IMG/VR virus record: IMGVR_UViG_3300020195_000093 | Coordinates: 1 to 36,475 of that record | Length of the DNA: 36,475 nt | Strand: one strand, 5' to 3' | DNA from: a virus | In this document: positions 6,726 to 15,473 of the stretch, one piece after another | How positions within the stretch are numbered: position 1 is the first letter of the stretch | Layout of the letters: the number at the start of each line of letters is the position of its first letter | Made by a program: the position numbers and the translations under genes | The notes under the pieces: model-generated | What the model was told of the DNA's origin: nothing | Seen by the model: the letters and a program-made list of their open reading frames with translations, nothing else | Databases searched by the model: none

Positions 6726-6935
6726 ATGCCCACCTGTGAATTATGCGGCGAAAACGTTGGTGGGGTTGCGTGTTGCGTCAACGGTGCCGAGACTCAAGTC
6801 AGTCTTGCCATAATTGACGTCGACGTCTCCAGGAGAGAGTTAACGCCTGACGAGATATGCGCCAGAATGGCTCTTCTCCAGGAGAATTCTCCCGTAGAGG
6901 ATAAGTCGCCGACTCCCGAAGAGGAGTTGATGTGA
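6726..6935 (+). CDS. Zinc-motif small protein upstream of the portal (69 aa)
   Basis: N-terminus has C4xxC7 then ACC (MPTCELCGENVGGVACC), a zinc-knuckle pattern, followed by an acidic, proline-containing tail (SPVEDKSPTPEEE). The gene ends in a GTGA overlap with the portal gene and carries the portal ribosome site (GAGGAG) in its last codons, so it may serve partly for translational coupling. Function unknown. Confidence 0.6.
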   Translation: MPTCELCGENVGGVACCVNGAETQVSLAIIDVDVSRRELTPDEICARMALLQENSPVEDKSPTPEEELM

Positions 6936-9040
6936 GTAGCGACTACTTTGCGGCAGTAAGCGACGGCGAAATAGCCAAACGCCTTATGGAGAAAGTCGAG
7001 TGCTTCTATGAGTTTGCCAGAAGCACCAATTGGCTAGACCGCATTCGCGCTAGCTATCAGGCTTATAACGGACTCTCGAATAACGGTACCGGTGCCGTAA
7101 GCTGGGATGTGATGCGCGATGGCGACCAGGGTGAACTCCTGCAATCCATTGAGAACCACTATAGGTCATTTGTGGATAACTTATTGACCATTACCACTGC
7201 GCAACGACCTGCTATCCAGTGCGGTGCAGCGAACTCTGATTATAAGTCACTGGCTCAAACGTTGGTCGCAGGCGGTCTCGTTGACTACTACCTGACCGAA
7301 CGCCATATCGAAACCTTACTAAAGCGCGCGTGCAAGTACGGGATTTACCTCTCGGAAGGGCACGTACTCGTTGAATGGGATGTCCACGGCGGAGACGACG
7401 CCGGACCGGACATGACCATGGTCGAGGAACAGCTAGCCCAGGGGGTCGACCTTCAGACCGCTCTATCTGGCGCGCAAATTCAGAAAGAAGGTGATGTCAA
7501 AATCTCAGTGCTGGACCCGCTGGACGTCGTTCGCGATATCTATGCCAAGTCCTGGGACTCGATGAATTGGGTCATCACTAGAGAGCACGTAAATAAATTC
7601 GAATTGGCTGCACAGTTTCCGGAACATGCGGACCGGATTGTTTCACTGGAGCAAGACGAAGAGCTCGCAATGCGTGTCTCCTGGACTCGCAGGGAACGCG
7701 ATGAATCCGACTACGTTTCGCTCTTCAAGTTCTACCACCTCCCGAGTAAGGCGCTGCCTGAAGGCAAATTCGTCAAGTTCCTCGCTGATGACCTGGTTCT
7801 GATTAGCGGACCAATGCCATATGACGAGCTACCAGTTTATCCGCTGTTCCCGGATGAACTCGACGGTACTGCGTTCGGCGATAGCAAAGTGTTCGACCTC
7901 CTGGGTCCTCAGAAGGTCGTCAACGCGCTGGACTCCAGCATCGTCGGCAACCAACTTGGTCGCGGTATCGGCAACTTCCTCGTGCCCTCTACGGCCAACA
8001 TTCAAATCGAAGCGATTTCTTCGAGCATGAATGAAGTCCGTTACGACGGCACACAGAAGCCGGAAGCGCTCGAATGGCCAAGCACGCCAGCAGAGTTCTT
8101 TCGGTACAAACAAGAAAAAGTCCAAGTCATGGAGACGCTCAGCGGTATCAACAGCGTCGTCCGTGGCAGCCCTAATGAGAATGTGGGCGCTGACTCATCC
8201 GGCGCAAAGCTGGCTCTGATTCAGGCTCAAGCAGTTCAAAGCAACTCAGGTCTGCAGGCCGCGTACAGTAATCTGATTCGCGCGGTAGCGATGGCCATCA
8301 TCAAACGCTTTCAGGCGTTCGGCGGTGAGGTGCCTCGCGTTGTTCGCTTGGCGGGCAAGAACAACCGCTACATGTCCAAAGAATTCACGGCGACCGATTT
8401 GGCGGATATCGACCGAGTCACCGTGGACGTCGGCAACCCCTTGATGCGGACCGTATCCGGCAAGATGGCGATTGCTGACAAACTTGTCGAAATGGGAGTC
8501 ATCAAGACTGCCGACCAATACCTGATGCTCGTCAAGGCCGGAACGTACGAGCCGCTGATTGAGGGCGAACAATCCACTCAGATGCGCATTCGTGAGGAGA
8601 ACGAGAACCTCATGGATGGCGGCCAGGTCCCGCATGTGGCGACCATCTTTGACCCGCACTGGCTTGAGATTCCGCAGCACCTGAACGTCCTCAATAACCC
8701 GGGCGCGAGAGGAACACCTGGCGTCGTAGAGGCTGTCACGGCGGCAGTACAGGAGCACATGGATCTGTTTATGTCGGCTAACCCTGCGATCATCGCCATG
8801 GCTGGTGGACAAGCAGCGCTCGGTCTGTGGCAGCAAATTCAGTCAATGCTGGCTCCTCCGCCGATGCCAATGGGTCCAGGCGGCCCGCCACAGCCTCCGC
8901 CTCCTAATGCTGGCGGCGAAGCGCCTGAAGTCGTCCAGGGCGCGCCAATCGAGGCTCAGCAGCCAAACCTTCCGATGAATCCAGCAACAGGTGAACGGGC
9001 AGAAGTACCGGGCGTAGGCGATGGGGGAACACCAATATGA
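6932..9040 (+). CDS. Portal protein (podovirus type)
   Basis: 702 residues, close to the P22 portal length. Identified by position right after terL and before the scaffold-like gene, and by portal-like sequence: an aromatic helical N-terminus (RLMEKVECFYEFARSTNWLD), NHYRSFVDNLLTITTAQRPAI, a Gly/Asp-rich middle (FDLLGPQKVVNALDSS), and a proline-rich C-terminus. GTG 6932 overlaps the previous stop and has GAGGAG at 6921-6926. Twelve copies would form the ring at one capsid vertex through which DNA enters and leaves; it binds TerL and then the connector proteins. The stop overlaps the scaffold start (ATGA). Confidence 0.85.
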   Translation: MSSDYFAAVSDGEIAKRLMEKVECFYEFARSTNWLDRIRASYQAYNGLSNNGTGAVSWDVMRDGDQGELLQSIENHYRSFVDNLLTITTAQRPAIQCGAANSDYKSLAQTLVAGGLVDYYLTERHIETLLKRACKYGIYLSEGHVLVEWDVHGGDDAGPDMTMVEEQLAQGVDLQTALSGAQIQKEGDVKISVLDPLDVVRDIYAKSWDSMNWVITREHVNKFELAAQFPEHADRIVSLEQDEELAMRVSWTRRERDESDYVSLFKFYHLPSKALPEGKFVKFLADDLVLISGPMPYDELPVYPLFPDELDGTAFGDSKVFDLLGPQKVVNALDSSIVGNQLGRGIGNFLVPSTANIQIEAISSSMNEVRYDGTQKPEALEWPSTPAEFFRYKQEKVQVMETLSGINSVVRGSPNENVGADSSGAKLALIQAQAVQSNSGLQAAYSNLIRAVAMAIIKRFQAFGGEVPRVVRLAGKNNRYMSKEFTATDLADIDRVTVDVGNPLMRTVSGKMAIADKLVEMGVIKTADQYLMLVKAGTYEPLIEGEQSTQMRIREENENLMDGGQVPHVATIFDPHWLEIPQHLNVLNNPGARGTPGVVEAVTAAVQEHMDLFMSANPAIIAMAGGQAALGLWQQIQSMLAPPPMPMGPGGPPQPPPPNAGGEAPEVVQGAPIEAQQPNLPMNPATGERAEVPGVGDGGTPI

Positions 9041-10032
9041 GCAGTGGCGCACCAGTTAGCGGTGGAAATACGGGTATAAATACGGGTGTCGGGACACCCA
9101 CGCAGGTGAATTCAGTTTCTCCTCCTGGCGTGCAAAAAGGACCCGAAGCCAGTCCGAGCACCGGAAGAGATGGCCAGGGTAGATTTGTCGGAGAGAAAGC
9201 ACAGCCTCCTGCCGAACCCGTCAAGCCGTCAAAGCTCAAAATCAAAGACATCGAACTTGATGAAGAGTCCGCCTTCCGTGAGATTCAACGCGGTCGTCAG
9301 GCAACCAAACTACTCTCCGAGGCACAGCGTCGCGCCGAAGCTGCAGATGCCAAGGAGCGTGCCCAAACAGAGCGCGCCAGCAAGTATAAAAACGACCTCG
9401 GCGAGTTCTTCAAGGACCAGGGTTACAGCGCCGATGATGCGAAGAAGTTGGCGTCCGAATGGCTTTACAAGAACGTCGTGGAGCCGGAAGAGCTCACGAA
9501 GGAAGAGCGCCGCATCCGCGACCTTGAGAGCAGGCTCAAAGAGAAGGAAGATTTCGAGCTAGAGACCAAGAGCAAGGCCGAGCAGGCCGAGATTGAGAGA
9601 GTCGGCAAAGAGCAGGCCGATGCGATGCAAGCGGAACTCATCCAGGCCATGGATGCCGGAGTGCTTCCCAAGGACAAGGCCGTCATTGGCTACGTTTCGC
9701 AGGAAATCCTGAAGTTCGCTGAGCGCGGCGTGGATATCTCCATTGAGCAAGGTGTTCGCCTGACGGAGGAGAAGCTCGGTCGGCTCGGTGGTGGCGTGTT
9801 GGCGTCGTTAGCGGCCAGTAACGACCCGCATGCCATTGAGAAAATCGCATCGTGGATGGGCAAAGAGTCGTTCACGAAGCTTGCCGTAACCATGCTGAAA
9901 TGGGCCGCGTCTAAGCGTCGTGGCGCTAGTCAGCCTCCGCAGCGACAGGCAGCACCGGTGGCGTCAGCTCCACGTAAGAGAATGACACCTCAGGAGTTCA
10001 ACGAGCTGCAGCGCCAAAAGGGTCTTAAATAA
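9037..10032 (+). CDS. Scaffold-like capsid assembly protein
   Basis: 331 residues. The N-terminus is Gly/Pro/Ser-rich and disordered-looking, the centre is a long charged coiled coil (about residues 80-210, for example RRIRDLESRLKEKEDFELE), and the C-terminus is basic (RKRMTPQEFNELQRQKGLK), as expected for capsid scaffolds that bind the coat through a basic helical end. It follows the portal with ATGA overlap. The usual neighbour, the major capsid protein, is displaced to 16621. No protease is visible nearby. Confidence 0.7.
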   Translation: MSSGAPVSGGNTGINTGVGTPTQVNSVSPPGVQKGPEASPSTGRDGQGRFVGEKAQPPAEPVKPSKLKIKDIELDEESAFREIQRGRQATKLLSEAQRRAEAADAKERAQTERASKYKNDLGEFFKDQGYSADDAKKLASEWLYKNVVEPEELTKEERRIRDLESRLKEKEDFELETKSKAEQAEIERVGKEQADAMQAELIQAMDAGVLPKDKAVIGYVSQEILKFAERGVDISIEQGVRLTEEKLGRLGGGVLASLAASNDPHAIEKIASWMGKESFTKLAVTMLKWAASKRRGASQPPQRQAAPVASAPRKRMTPQEFNELQRQKGLK

Positions 10033-10859
10033 TGGCTAAGTCTAAGTTCATATCAAGCCACGCCCTGTCCGCGTCGCGCACGACCGTTGTTCATGGTTGT
10101 TCTGACCCAGATACGGCCAAGGTGTACATCACAACGGCGCCGTCTGGCATTAGCCTGAATTTACAGGGCTACGTTAAGTGTCAATATCTATCGTCCAACA
10201 GTGCAGTCCTTGACTGGGATGGCTTCCTCACTGGCCAGACTTGCACCGTTACGCTTGAGGTTGAAGGCGCTGACGAGAGTATTGAGCTAGATACGCTCAC
10301 GATTGGAACATCATCGTCAGTAACCGGTCTTACAGGTACCTTTGCAACATTGGCCGGAACGGGCCTTTCACTCTCTGAAGCCGCGCTGGGCTCTGTTGGC
10401 GCAGGCGTTACTCAGACTGCCGCCGGACACATTACGTCAGGCTGGAACAAGTTCACAATACCGGCTGCCGTGTTCACAGCTGCCGCTACCAGTCAGACGA
10501 AAATTATCGCTTCGATGCCTGCGAAAACGAAGATTCTCGAAGCGATTGTCGTAGTTGATTCATCGTTCGTTTTAGCAGCCAGCGTTCTAACTTTCGCGGT
10601 TGGAGTTACCGGCAACACGGACGTCCTGATTGAGGAATTTCTTCCGGATGCTTCCACGAAGGGTCTGGCCGATGCGGACCTCGGAACCGGCTTAGCTATC
10701 GCTTCTATTGTTCAGGGTGGATATCGCGCCTCCATGACCGCCGCCGTTAACGTCGTCGTGGAAATGGTGTCCGACACTGCCAATCTCGGGGCAGCCGGCG
10801 TGACTTCGCTCTCGGCTGGCTCCGCAACTCTCTATCTCAACGTTGACGTGGCACCGTAA
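10032..10859 (+). CDS. Virion protein sharing its N-terminal domain with the tailspike
   Basis: 275 residues, starts in a TAATG overlap with the scaffold-like gene. Residues about 8-87 match residues 6-88 of the tailspike at 11788: both have HALSxxRTTVxH near the N-terminus and then a GFxTGQTCTVxLxVxG block. The rest is small-residue-rich and beta-looking (AAVFTAAATSQTKIIASMPAKT). The shared domain suggests both proteins bind the same virion partner. Probably a head fibre, decoration or tail protein. Confidence 0.6.
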   Translation: MAKSKFISSHALSASRTTVVHGCSDPDTAKVYITTAPSGISLNLQGYVKCQYLSSNSAVLDWDGFLTGQTCTVTLEVEGADESIELDTLTIGTSSSVTGLTGTFATLAGTGLSLSEAALGSVGAGVTQTAAGHITSGWNKFTIPAAVFTAAATSQTKIIASMPAKTKILEAIVVVDSSFVLAASVLTFAVGVTGNTDVLIEEFLPDASTKGLADADLGTGLAIASIVQGGYRASMTAAVNVVVEMVSDTANLGAAGVTSLSAGSATLYLNVDVAP

Positions 10860-10868
10860 GGATTACCA

Positions 10869-11210
10869 ATGGTCAGGCTCTCAGGCGAACAGTTACAGGC
10901 CGCGCTCAACGGGACACCGAATTATCTCGGCGTCATAATCGCGACCACCACTAAGAATAACCACGATACCGCGGTGCCGTTTAGCAATACCGGCAATGCG
11001 CTGAAAGCTAAGGTCCTGTTGGTTCAGCCTGACGCGGCTTGCTACGTGTACTTCGGAAGCACGAACGCGGCGACTGCGGTAGCGGCTTCTAACGGCATCT
11101 ATCTCGCCGCACGCGAGCGCCTGAGCTTTGTCATGGGAAGTGAGCTTGGCTGGGTTGCCTGCGTTTCGGTGTCCGGCACCACAAACCTTAAAGTCTGGGA
11201 ACTCGTCTAA
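10869..11210 (+). CDS. Small putative virion protein (113 aa)
   Basis: AAGGA lies 7 bases upstream of ATG 10869. Composition is Ala/Thr/Val-rich with beta-strand-like alternation (AKVLLVQPDAACYVYFGSTN), typical of phage structural proteins. It lies between two putative fibre genes and ends in a TAATG overlap with the next. No family recognised. Confidence 0.55.
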   Translation: MVRLSGEQLQAALNGTPNYLGVIIATTTKNNHDTAVPFSNTGNALKAKVLLVQPDAACYVYFGSTNAATAVAASNGIYLAARERLSFVMGSELGWVACVSVSGTTNLKVWELV

Positions 11211-11779
11211 TGGCTTTCGGGCGCTTCGGAGGATGGGGCGGGGGTGGCGCGGCCGGTCAATTGGCTGGCCAGGCTATTTCAACTGGCGCAATCACTTCTA
11301 CCGGTCGCATAACGTGCGTTGGACTTGGCTCCTCGAGTGATATCGATATCACCGGCGGGAGCGCACTTACGCTGTCGAGCGGGAGCATCATCCTGCAGAC
11401 TGCTACCACACAGCCGGTTGATATTCGGTGCGGCAATACATCAGATTTCATTCTGACCGCATACCGCAACAGTGCACTGCAATTCTCAATCGGCAAGTTC
11501 GGTAAAATCTTCATCGAAAATCCTGGTGACTCTACCGGCACGCCAGGAGCGGCCACCATTAACGTTCCGATTGGCAAATCCGCAATTGCTGCGGCTGCTA
11601 GTTCGGTAGTTATTACGAATTCGCAGTGTATCGCCGGCACGAAGGTCTTTATTACACCGCTTGATATTGACGCGACGCTCGTACAGTACATGGCCGTTGC
11701 TACTGCCGGCTCATTCACCGTCACTGGCAACGCCGCCGCTACGGCAACCTGGAAGTTTGACTGGTTTCTTGTCAACTGA
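11210..11779 (+). CDS. Gly-rich fibre-like protein with C-terminal beta domain (189 aa)
   Basis: N-terminus is glycine-rich (FGRFGGWGGGGAAGQLAGQ), then repeating short beta segments (TGAITSTGRITCVGLGSSSD), then a C-terminal block GKSAIAAAASSVVITNSQC ending ATATWKFDWFLVN. This end resembles a beta domain at the tips of many phage and surface fibre proteins. Located directly upstream of the tailspike, so probably part of the adsorption apparatus. Confidence 0.55.
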   Translation: MAFGRFGGWGGGGAAGQLAGQAISTGAITSTGRITCVGLGSSSDIDITGGSALTLSSGSIILQTATTQPVDIRCGNTSDFILTAYRNSALQFSIGKFGKIFIENPGDSTGTPGAATINVPIGKSAIAAAASSVVITNSQCIAGTKVFITPLDIDATLVQYMAVATAGSFTVTGNAAATATWKFDWFLVN

Positions 11780-11787
11780 GGTAGCCA

Positions 11788-13692
11788 ATGGGTCAGTATA
11801 AGGTCAAGTCACAGCACGCCTTATCTGGCTTCCGGACCACGGTCTCGCATTCTATCGGCCTTCCGATTCATGCCGAGGTCGGGGTTATCACTCCCCCATC
11901 TGGCGCGTATAGGCCGGACGGCAACTACGTTTGGGTCATATATTACGGAGCTCACACCGCAACCATTGAGTGGAATGGGTTTCAGACCGGGCAGACCTGT
12001 ACTGTCGAACTGACCGTTACCGGCGAGGACTTTCCGTCTCTGACAGATGATTTAGGCACGCCAGTAAGTGGTTCAGGCGACGCCCTTTTTCGAATGAACG
12101 GCGAGGCGATTGAGGCCTCGATTGGCGGAGACAGGTACAGGAGAATATTCGAGCCCTCCGTTCTCAACATTAAGGACTACGGAGCGATTGGCGATGGCGC
12201 TTCTCATCCGCTGTCCGAGGTCTACAGTACACTCGCGCTAGCACAGGTTGTTTATTCGTTCGCCACGTCCCTGACGCAACAGCTCGACTGGGCGGCGCTC
12301 CAGTTGGCGTTTAACGAAAGTGTGTCCGGTGGTGAGGACTCCCAGTGTGGCACTATTGTTTTCGCCCCGAGGGGTACGTACTTACTTAGTGACCCTGCTG
12401 TGCTCATTACGAAAGCGTCTGTTTCCTTTGCCGGTGCCGGCGCATCCGCAACGCTCTTTAAGGCGTACGGCGCAAATGTGGCTGGCGAACATTTAATTGA
12501 ATTTCGCAACTGTGTGCAGTGTGTTGCAGAGAACTTCGCGCTCCATGGCGCGAGCGGCGTTAATCAACCGCTGTCAGGATTCGCGATTACCAACGAAGCT
12601 TCGGCCGCGCTCACGTACGGCCAGCCATCCAAGAACACTCTCAGTAAAGTCTGGATTGGTTACGACTCTTCGACAACATTCGACTACGGCATTTACGTTG
12701 GCGGAGACACGAACGCCAATAATGATTTTCATTCCTTCTACGACGTCAGCGTAACGCACACTGACCTCGCGTCGTTCTATGTGCCTGCCGCCAACACGCA
12801 GGCATTCGACCACTTATTTCTGAACTGTTTCTTCAACTATTCCGGTTACGGAGTTCGCGGTCCTGGATGGACATGGGTCGGCGGCGGAATCGGTGGTAAT
12901 ACCGAGGCAGACTTCGAGCCGGGTACGAGCCCGTGCCGTATTCTCGGCGGCAATGGCGAGGCGAGCGCCAGGTTTATTTACGCTTCAAGCGCCCCTGGCG
13001 TTAGTACGCCACTACACATCACCGGGTTTCGTTGGTCGGCGGATGACACAGCGCATGCCGACAACAATATGATTGTGTTTCCGCGCGCTGGACCGCTCAC
13101 GATTGAGGGTTGCAGGTTCGACGCGGGCGAAGAAGGCCGTATTAGCAAAATCTCGTTATCGGCTATCCGTGACTCTCTAGTTAAAATCGAAGGCAACGTC
13201 TGGAATCAGCCTGGCGCCGACCAAATCGAATGCATCACCTGGAATGATTCACAGCCAGGCGAGGGCTACCATGGCGGCGTGTTTCGAGGTGGTTCAGACA
13301 ACAACCTCTATTGCGATTCTACCGGGTTATTCCATAACTCCATCGTCGGGGCCCGTTCGGCAGAGGCCTATCTTTCGGCGGACCCAGTAAAGGGTCAGTG
13401 GTTGGTCGGAAACCGCTTCTATAACCTGTCGCCTACTCCTGGTGGATATCTAGGCAAGGTTTGCACGACGGCCGGCCTGAGTGCACCTGCGTGGGTCAAC
13501 ACAACGGCTTATATCGTCGGAAAACACGTCTCGAACGACACAACAAGAGTTTACGAGTGCATTACGGCTGGCACTAGCGCCGGTTCTGGCGGCCCAACTG
13601 GTACTGGCAGCGACATTACGGATGGCACCGTTCACTGGAAATACGTAGGCGTATTAGCAATCTTTAAAGGTTTTGGAACGATTGAATCGTGA
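11788..13692 (+). CDS. Tailspike protein, pectate-lyase-like beta-helix
   Basis: 634 residues. Residues 1-90 are a head-binding-type domain shared with the 10032 product. From about residue 125 the sequence has the pectate-lyase-superfamily opening (VLNIKDYGAIGDG) followed by LAFNES and TIVFAPRGTYLLS, the usual start of a right-handed parallel beta-helix. The C-terminal part has PAWVNTTAYIVGKHVSND and later DGTVHWKYVGV, a small beta module seen in phage fibres. It would trimerise, bind and probably cleave a surface polysaccharide of the host. Catalytic residues cannot be assigned by eye. Confidence 0.8.
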   Translation: MGQYKVKSQHALSGFRTTVSHSIGLPIHAEVGVITPPSGAYRPDGNYVWVIYYGAHTATIEWNGFQTGQTCTVELTVTGEDFPSLTDDLGTPVSGSGDALFRMNGEAIEASIGGDRYRRIFEPSVLNIKDYGAIGDGASHPLSEVYSTLALAQVVYSFATSLTQQLDWAALQLAFNESVSGGEDSQCGTIVFAPRGTYLLSDPAVLITKASVSFAGAGASATLFKAYGANVAGEHLIEFRNCVQCVAENFALHGASGVNQPLSGFAITNEASAALTYGQPSKNTLSKVWIGYDSSTTFDYGIYVGGDTNANNDFHSFYDVSVTHTDLASFYVPAANTQAFDHLFLNCFFNYSGYGVRGPGWTWVGGGIGGNTEADFEPGTSPCRILGGNGEASARFIYASSAPGVSTPLHITGFRWSADDTAHADNNMIVFPRAGPLTIEGCRFDAGEEGRISKISLSAIRDSLVKIEGNVWNQPGADQIECITWNDSQPGEGYHGGVFRGGSDNNLYCDSTGLFHNSIVGARSAEAYLSADPVKGQWLVGNRFYNLSPTPGGYLGKVCTTAGLSAPAWVNTTAYIVGKHVSNDTTRVYECITAGTSAGSGGPTGTGSDITDGTVHWKYVGVLAIFKGFGTIES

Positions 13693-13747
13693 TTTGGACT
13701 GACACGGGATGGCTATCAGACGCAGTCTTGGACGGAGCACCGACATT

Positions 13748-14038
13748 ATGCAACTACAAGAAGCCATCATCTCGTCGAAAACACAACTCCCGCTTGGACT
13801 CGTTGCGGCCCTCTGTCTCGTCGTCTTCCCGATTGCCGGTGGCATCTACGTCGCGCGCTCGGACATCTCAGGGCTTCGTCAAGAAGTCACGGACATAAAG
13901 TCGAAACTCTCGTCTCATGACGCAGGTCTCTCGGAAATTCAAGGTGACCTTCGCGCCCTACAAGAATCAATGAAGTTCCAGGACCAACTGCTGAGAGAAA
14001 TTCGGCAAGACGTAAGAGAGATGCGTCAGAGAAGGTAG
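13748..14038 (+). CDS. Membrane-anchored coiled-coil protein of the lysis region (96 aa)
   Basis: ATG 13748 is preferred over in-frame 13709 because it gives a short cytosolic N-terminus before one transmembrane segment (about residues 15-35, LPLGLVAALCLVVFPIAGGIY). The remainder is a long coiled coil (SGLRQEVTDIKSKLSSHDAG, later LLREIRQDVREMRQRR). Placed before a lipoprotein gene and the endolysin, it could be an inner-membrane spanin subunit, a holin-type protein or an accessory lysis factor. Confidence 0.55.
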   Translation: MQLQEAIISSKTQLPLGLVAALCLVVFPIAGGIYVARSDISGLRQEVTDIKSKLSSHDAGLSEIQGDLRALQESMKFQDQLLREIRQDVREMRQRR

Positions 14039-14040
14039 AT

Positions 14041-14274
14041 ATGCGGTTATTTTTCATGGGTGTTTTCTTTCTGGCGTGCTCCTGTGCGTCGCTTCCGAAG
14101 CGCGAGATTGACTTTCAGCCTTCGTCCATCAACACGCCAGACAAGGAACGTGTCTATGCCTGCTACCAGGATGGCAAGACCGAGAAGTTCCTGTGTGTTG
14201 ATATCAATCAATTCCTGAACGCGGTGATACAGCACCAGGCGCGCGCTAAGGGCAGCAACGATATTGAGCTGTGA
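14041..14274 (+). CDS. Small lipoprotein (77 aa)
   Basis: Signal sequence MRLFFMGVFFLACSC with a plausible lipobox FLAC (Cys13). The mature part is about 65 residues and polar, with two more cysteines (YACYQ, FLCVD). AAGGTAG lies just upstream. Being directly after a membrane coiled-coil gene it could be the outer-membrane partner of a two-component spanin, but it lacks the proline-rich character of most o-spanins, and a separate u-spanin candidate exists at 15117. Confidence 0.6.
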   Translation: MRLFFMGVFFLACSCASLPKREIDFQPSSINTPDKERVYACYQDGKTEKFLCVDINQFLNAVIQHQARAKGSNDIEL

Positions 14275-14761
14275 CGTGCCGACCAAGCTTGTTAGCAGAA
14301 TCAACCTAGACGAACTCTATCCGGAGTTTCTAGGAAAGATGCTTCAGTTAGTTGCAGACTGCCGCGCCGATGGAGCTGACTTCTACGCAACCTCCGGCTT
14401 CCGTTCGTACGCAGACCAGGCAAAGCTGTACTTTCAGGGTCGCACGATGCCGGGCAAAATCGTGACCAACGCCAGGCCAGGACAGAGCGCCCATAACTTC
14501 GGCCTCGCCGTAGACCTGTGTCGCGATATCGACCTCAACAGACCAGGATTGCAACCGAGTTGGAACTTGTCCGACTACGCCATTTTGGGAGTGCACGCCA
14601 AAAAGAATGGGTTGGAGTGGGGTGGCAGCTGGTCGTTCAAGGACCTCCCGCATGTTCAATGGCCAGGATTTGTTTCCTCCAAGGACCTAACACCGCTTCG
14701 GGTCGTTTATACCAGTAAAGGTATATCTGGCGTATGGGACTACGTATCTCTCATTACGTAG
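14264..14761 (+). CDS. Endolysin, M15 family L,D-peptidase (VanY/Ply-type)
   Basis: 165 residues with the zinc peptidase motifs of the M15 family: SGFRSYADQAKLY (44-56), SAHNFGLAVDL with H77 and D84, and DLPHVQW with catalytic-region D127 and H130. These enzymes cut peptide crosslinks or stem peptides in peptidoglycan. No signal peptide, so it needs a holin. Start TTG 14264 has AAGGGC about 10 bases upstream; GTG 14276 is the alternative. It overlaps the lipoprotein gene by 11 bases. Confidence 0.9.
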   Translation: MSCDVPTKLVSRINLDELYPEFLGKMLQLVADCRADGADFYATSGFRSYADQAKLYFQGRTMPGKIVTNARPGQSAHNFGLAVDLCRDIDLNRPGLQPSWNLSDYAILGVHAKKNGLEWGGSWSFKDLPHVQWPGFVSSKDLTPLRVVYTSKGISGVWDYVSLIT

Positions 14762-14772
14762 CAGAATCCGTG

Positions 14773-14799
14773 CTGCCGCATTGATTACGTCGACGGCAG
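14773..14799. terminator. Inverted repeat after the endolysin gene
   Basis: CTGCCG (14773-14778) pairs with CGGCAG (14794-14799), loop 15 bases, followed by ATTT. A weak terminator candidate placed just before promoter-like motif C, as the repeat after terL is placed before motif A. Confidence 0.3.
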
Positions 14800-14826
14800 A
14801 TTTCCAGGCAAACTGCTGTGGAGCAT

Positions 14827-14850
14827 GGCGTCAGTTTTCGCTTGTATGTT
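14827..14850 (+). promoter_or_regulatory. Promoter-like motif, copy C
   Basis: GGCGTCAG, ten bases, then TATGTT. The gap and the CTTGTATGYT end match copy B at 16432-16459. ATG 14857 of the holin candidate begins 6 bases after the hexamer and has no ribosome site, so, as with copy A, a leaderless transcript is possible. Confidence 0.35.
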
Positions 14851-14856
14851 GACTTT

Positions 14857-15114
14857 ATGTCCAACGGTTCTCCAATCATCCCTGTTAAGTTTGTCCCATT
14901 CCTTCTGGCGGCTTATCTCATTGCCGAAGGGCTTGGCGAAGTACTGCCACAGCACACTATCGGCGGGAAGGTCGCCAAGCTAATCGCGAGTGCGTTGGTA
15001 GCGCTTGGGTTGGCATCTCCTGGACTACGCAAGGCTGACGCGGCTGGCAGCGCTGCGGTTGCGGCGAACCCCGGCGGCGGACTCGCTAGCGTGGTTGATA
15101 TCCGTAAGGAATAA
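14857..15114 (+). CDS. Holin candidate (85 aa)
   Basis: Two hydrophobic stretches are visible (PVKFVPFLLAAYLIAEGLGE and VAKLIASALVALGLASP), separated by a short polar loop, with a hydrophilic Ala/Gly tail. This, plus its place between the endolysin and the u-spanin candidate, fits a small class II-like holin that would release the endolysin by forming membrane lesions. The start is the ATG just after motif C; GTG 14818 is an alternative. No family assignment made. Confidence 0.5.
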   Translation: MSNGSPIIPVKFVPFLLAAYLIAEGLGEVLPQHTIGGKVAKLIASALVALGLASPGLRKADAAGSAAVAANPGGGLASVVDIRKE

Positions 15115-15116
15115 CC

Positions 15117-15473
15117 GTGTACAGAACGCTCCTTCTGGGCCTTCTCCTTCTGGCGTGCAAAGCGTCAGCACAGGAGCAGCCGTCCGTATCGCCAAACAGC
15201 ATCGATACGGATCGGGATTCAGTCGTTCTAGAGCTCAAGGGCGGCAAATATGAGCTCCCTGCCGGATACTTCTTCACCAGGAGGGCGTTCACGGTTTCCG
15301 ATACCGAGTTGCGCCGGCTTCAGGACGCAGAGACTAGGCTCAAGGCGGAAAACGGAGAACTTCGCGAACAAGTGAAAAACTCTACCAGTCCACTGGTGCC
15401 GATTATTACCACTGCCATTGGACTTATCTCAACCGGTGTCATTTTGTGGTTTGCAAATGAGCGCTCGCGCTGA
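15117..15473 (+). CDS. Candidate unimolecular spanin (u-spanin)
   Basis: 118 residues with a lipoprotein signal at the N-terminus (LLLGLLLLACKASA, lipobox LLAC with Cys14) and a single transmembrane helix at the C-terminus (about 92-112, PLVPIITTAIGLISTGVILW) ending in a short basic tail. Between them are a probable beta-rich part and a coiled coil (about 61-90, ELRRLQDAETRLKAENGEL). This is the topology of T1 gp11-type u-spanins, which tie outer to inner membrane and fuse them in the last step of lysis of Gram-negative hosts; the length is also close. Starts at GTG with AAGGAA at a good distance. Confidence 0.7.
   Translation: MYRTLLLGLLLLACKASAQEQPSVSPNSIDTDRDSVVLELKGGKYELPAGYFFTRRAFTVSDTELRRLQDAETRLKAENGELREQVKNSTSPLVPIITTAIGLISTGVILWFANERSR

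Noticed and set aside
7829-8836. Long minus-strand ORFs inside the portal gene
   Set aside because: Antisense shadows of a strongly supported coding gene, without ribosome sites or recognisable domains.
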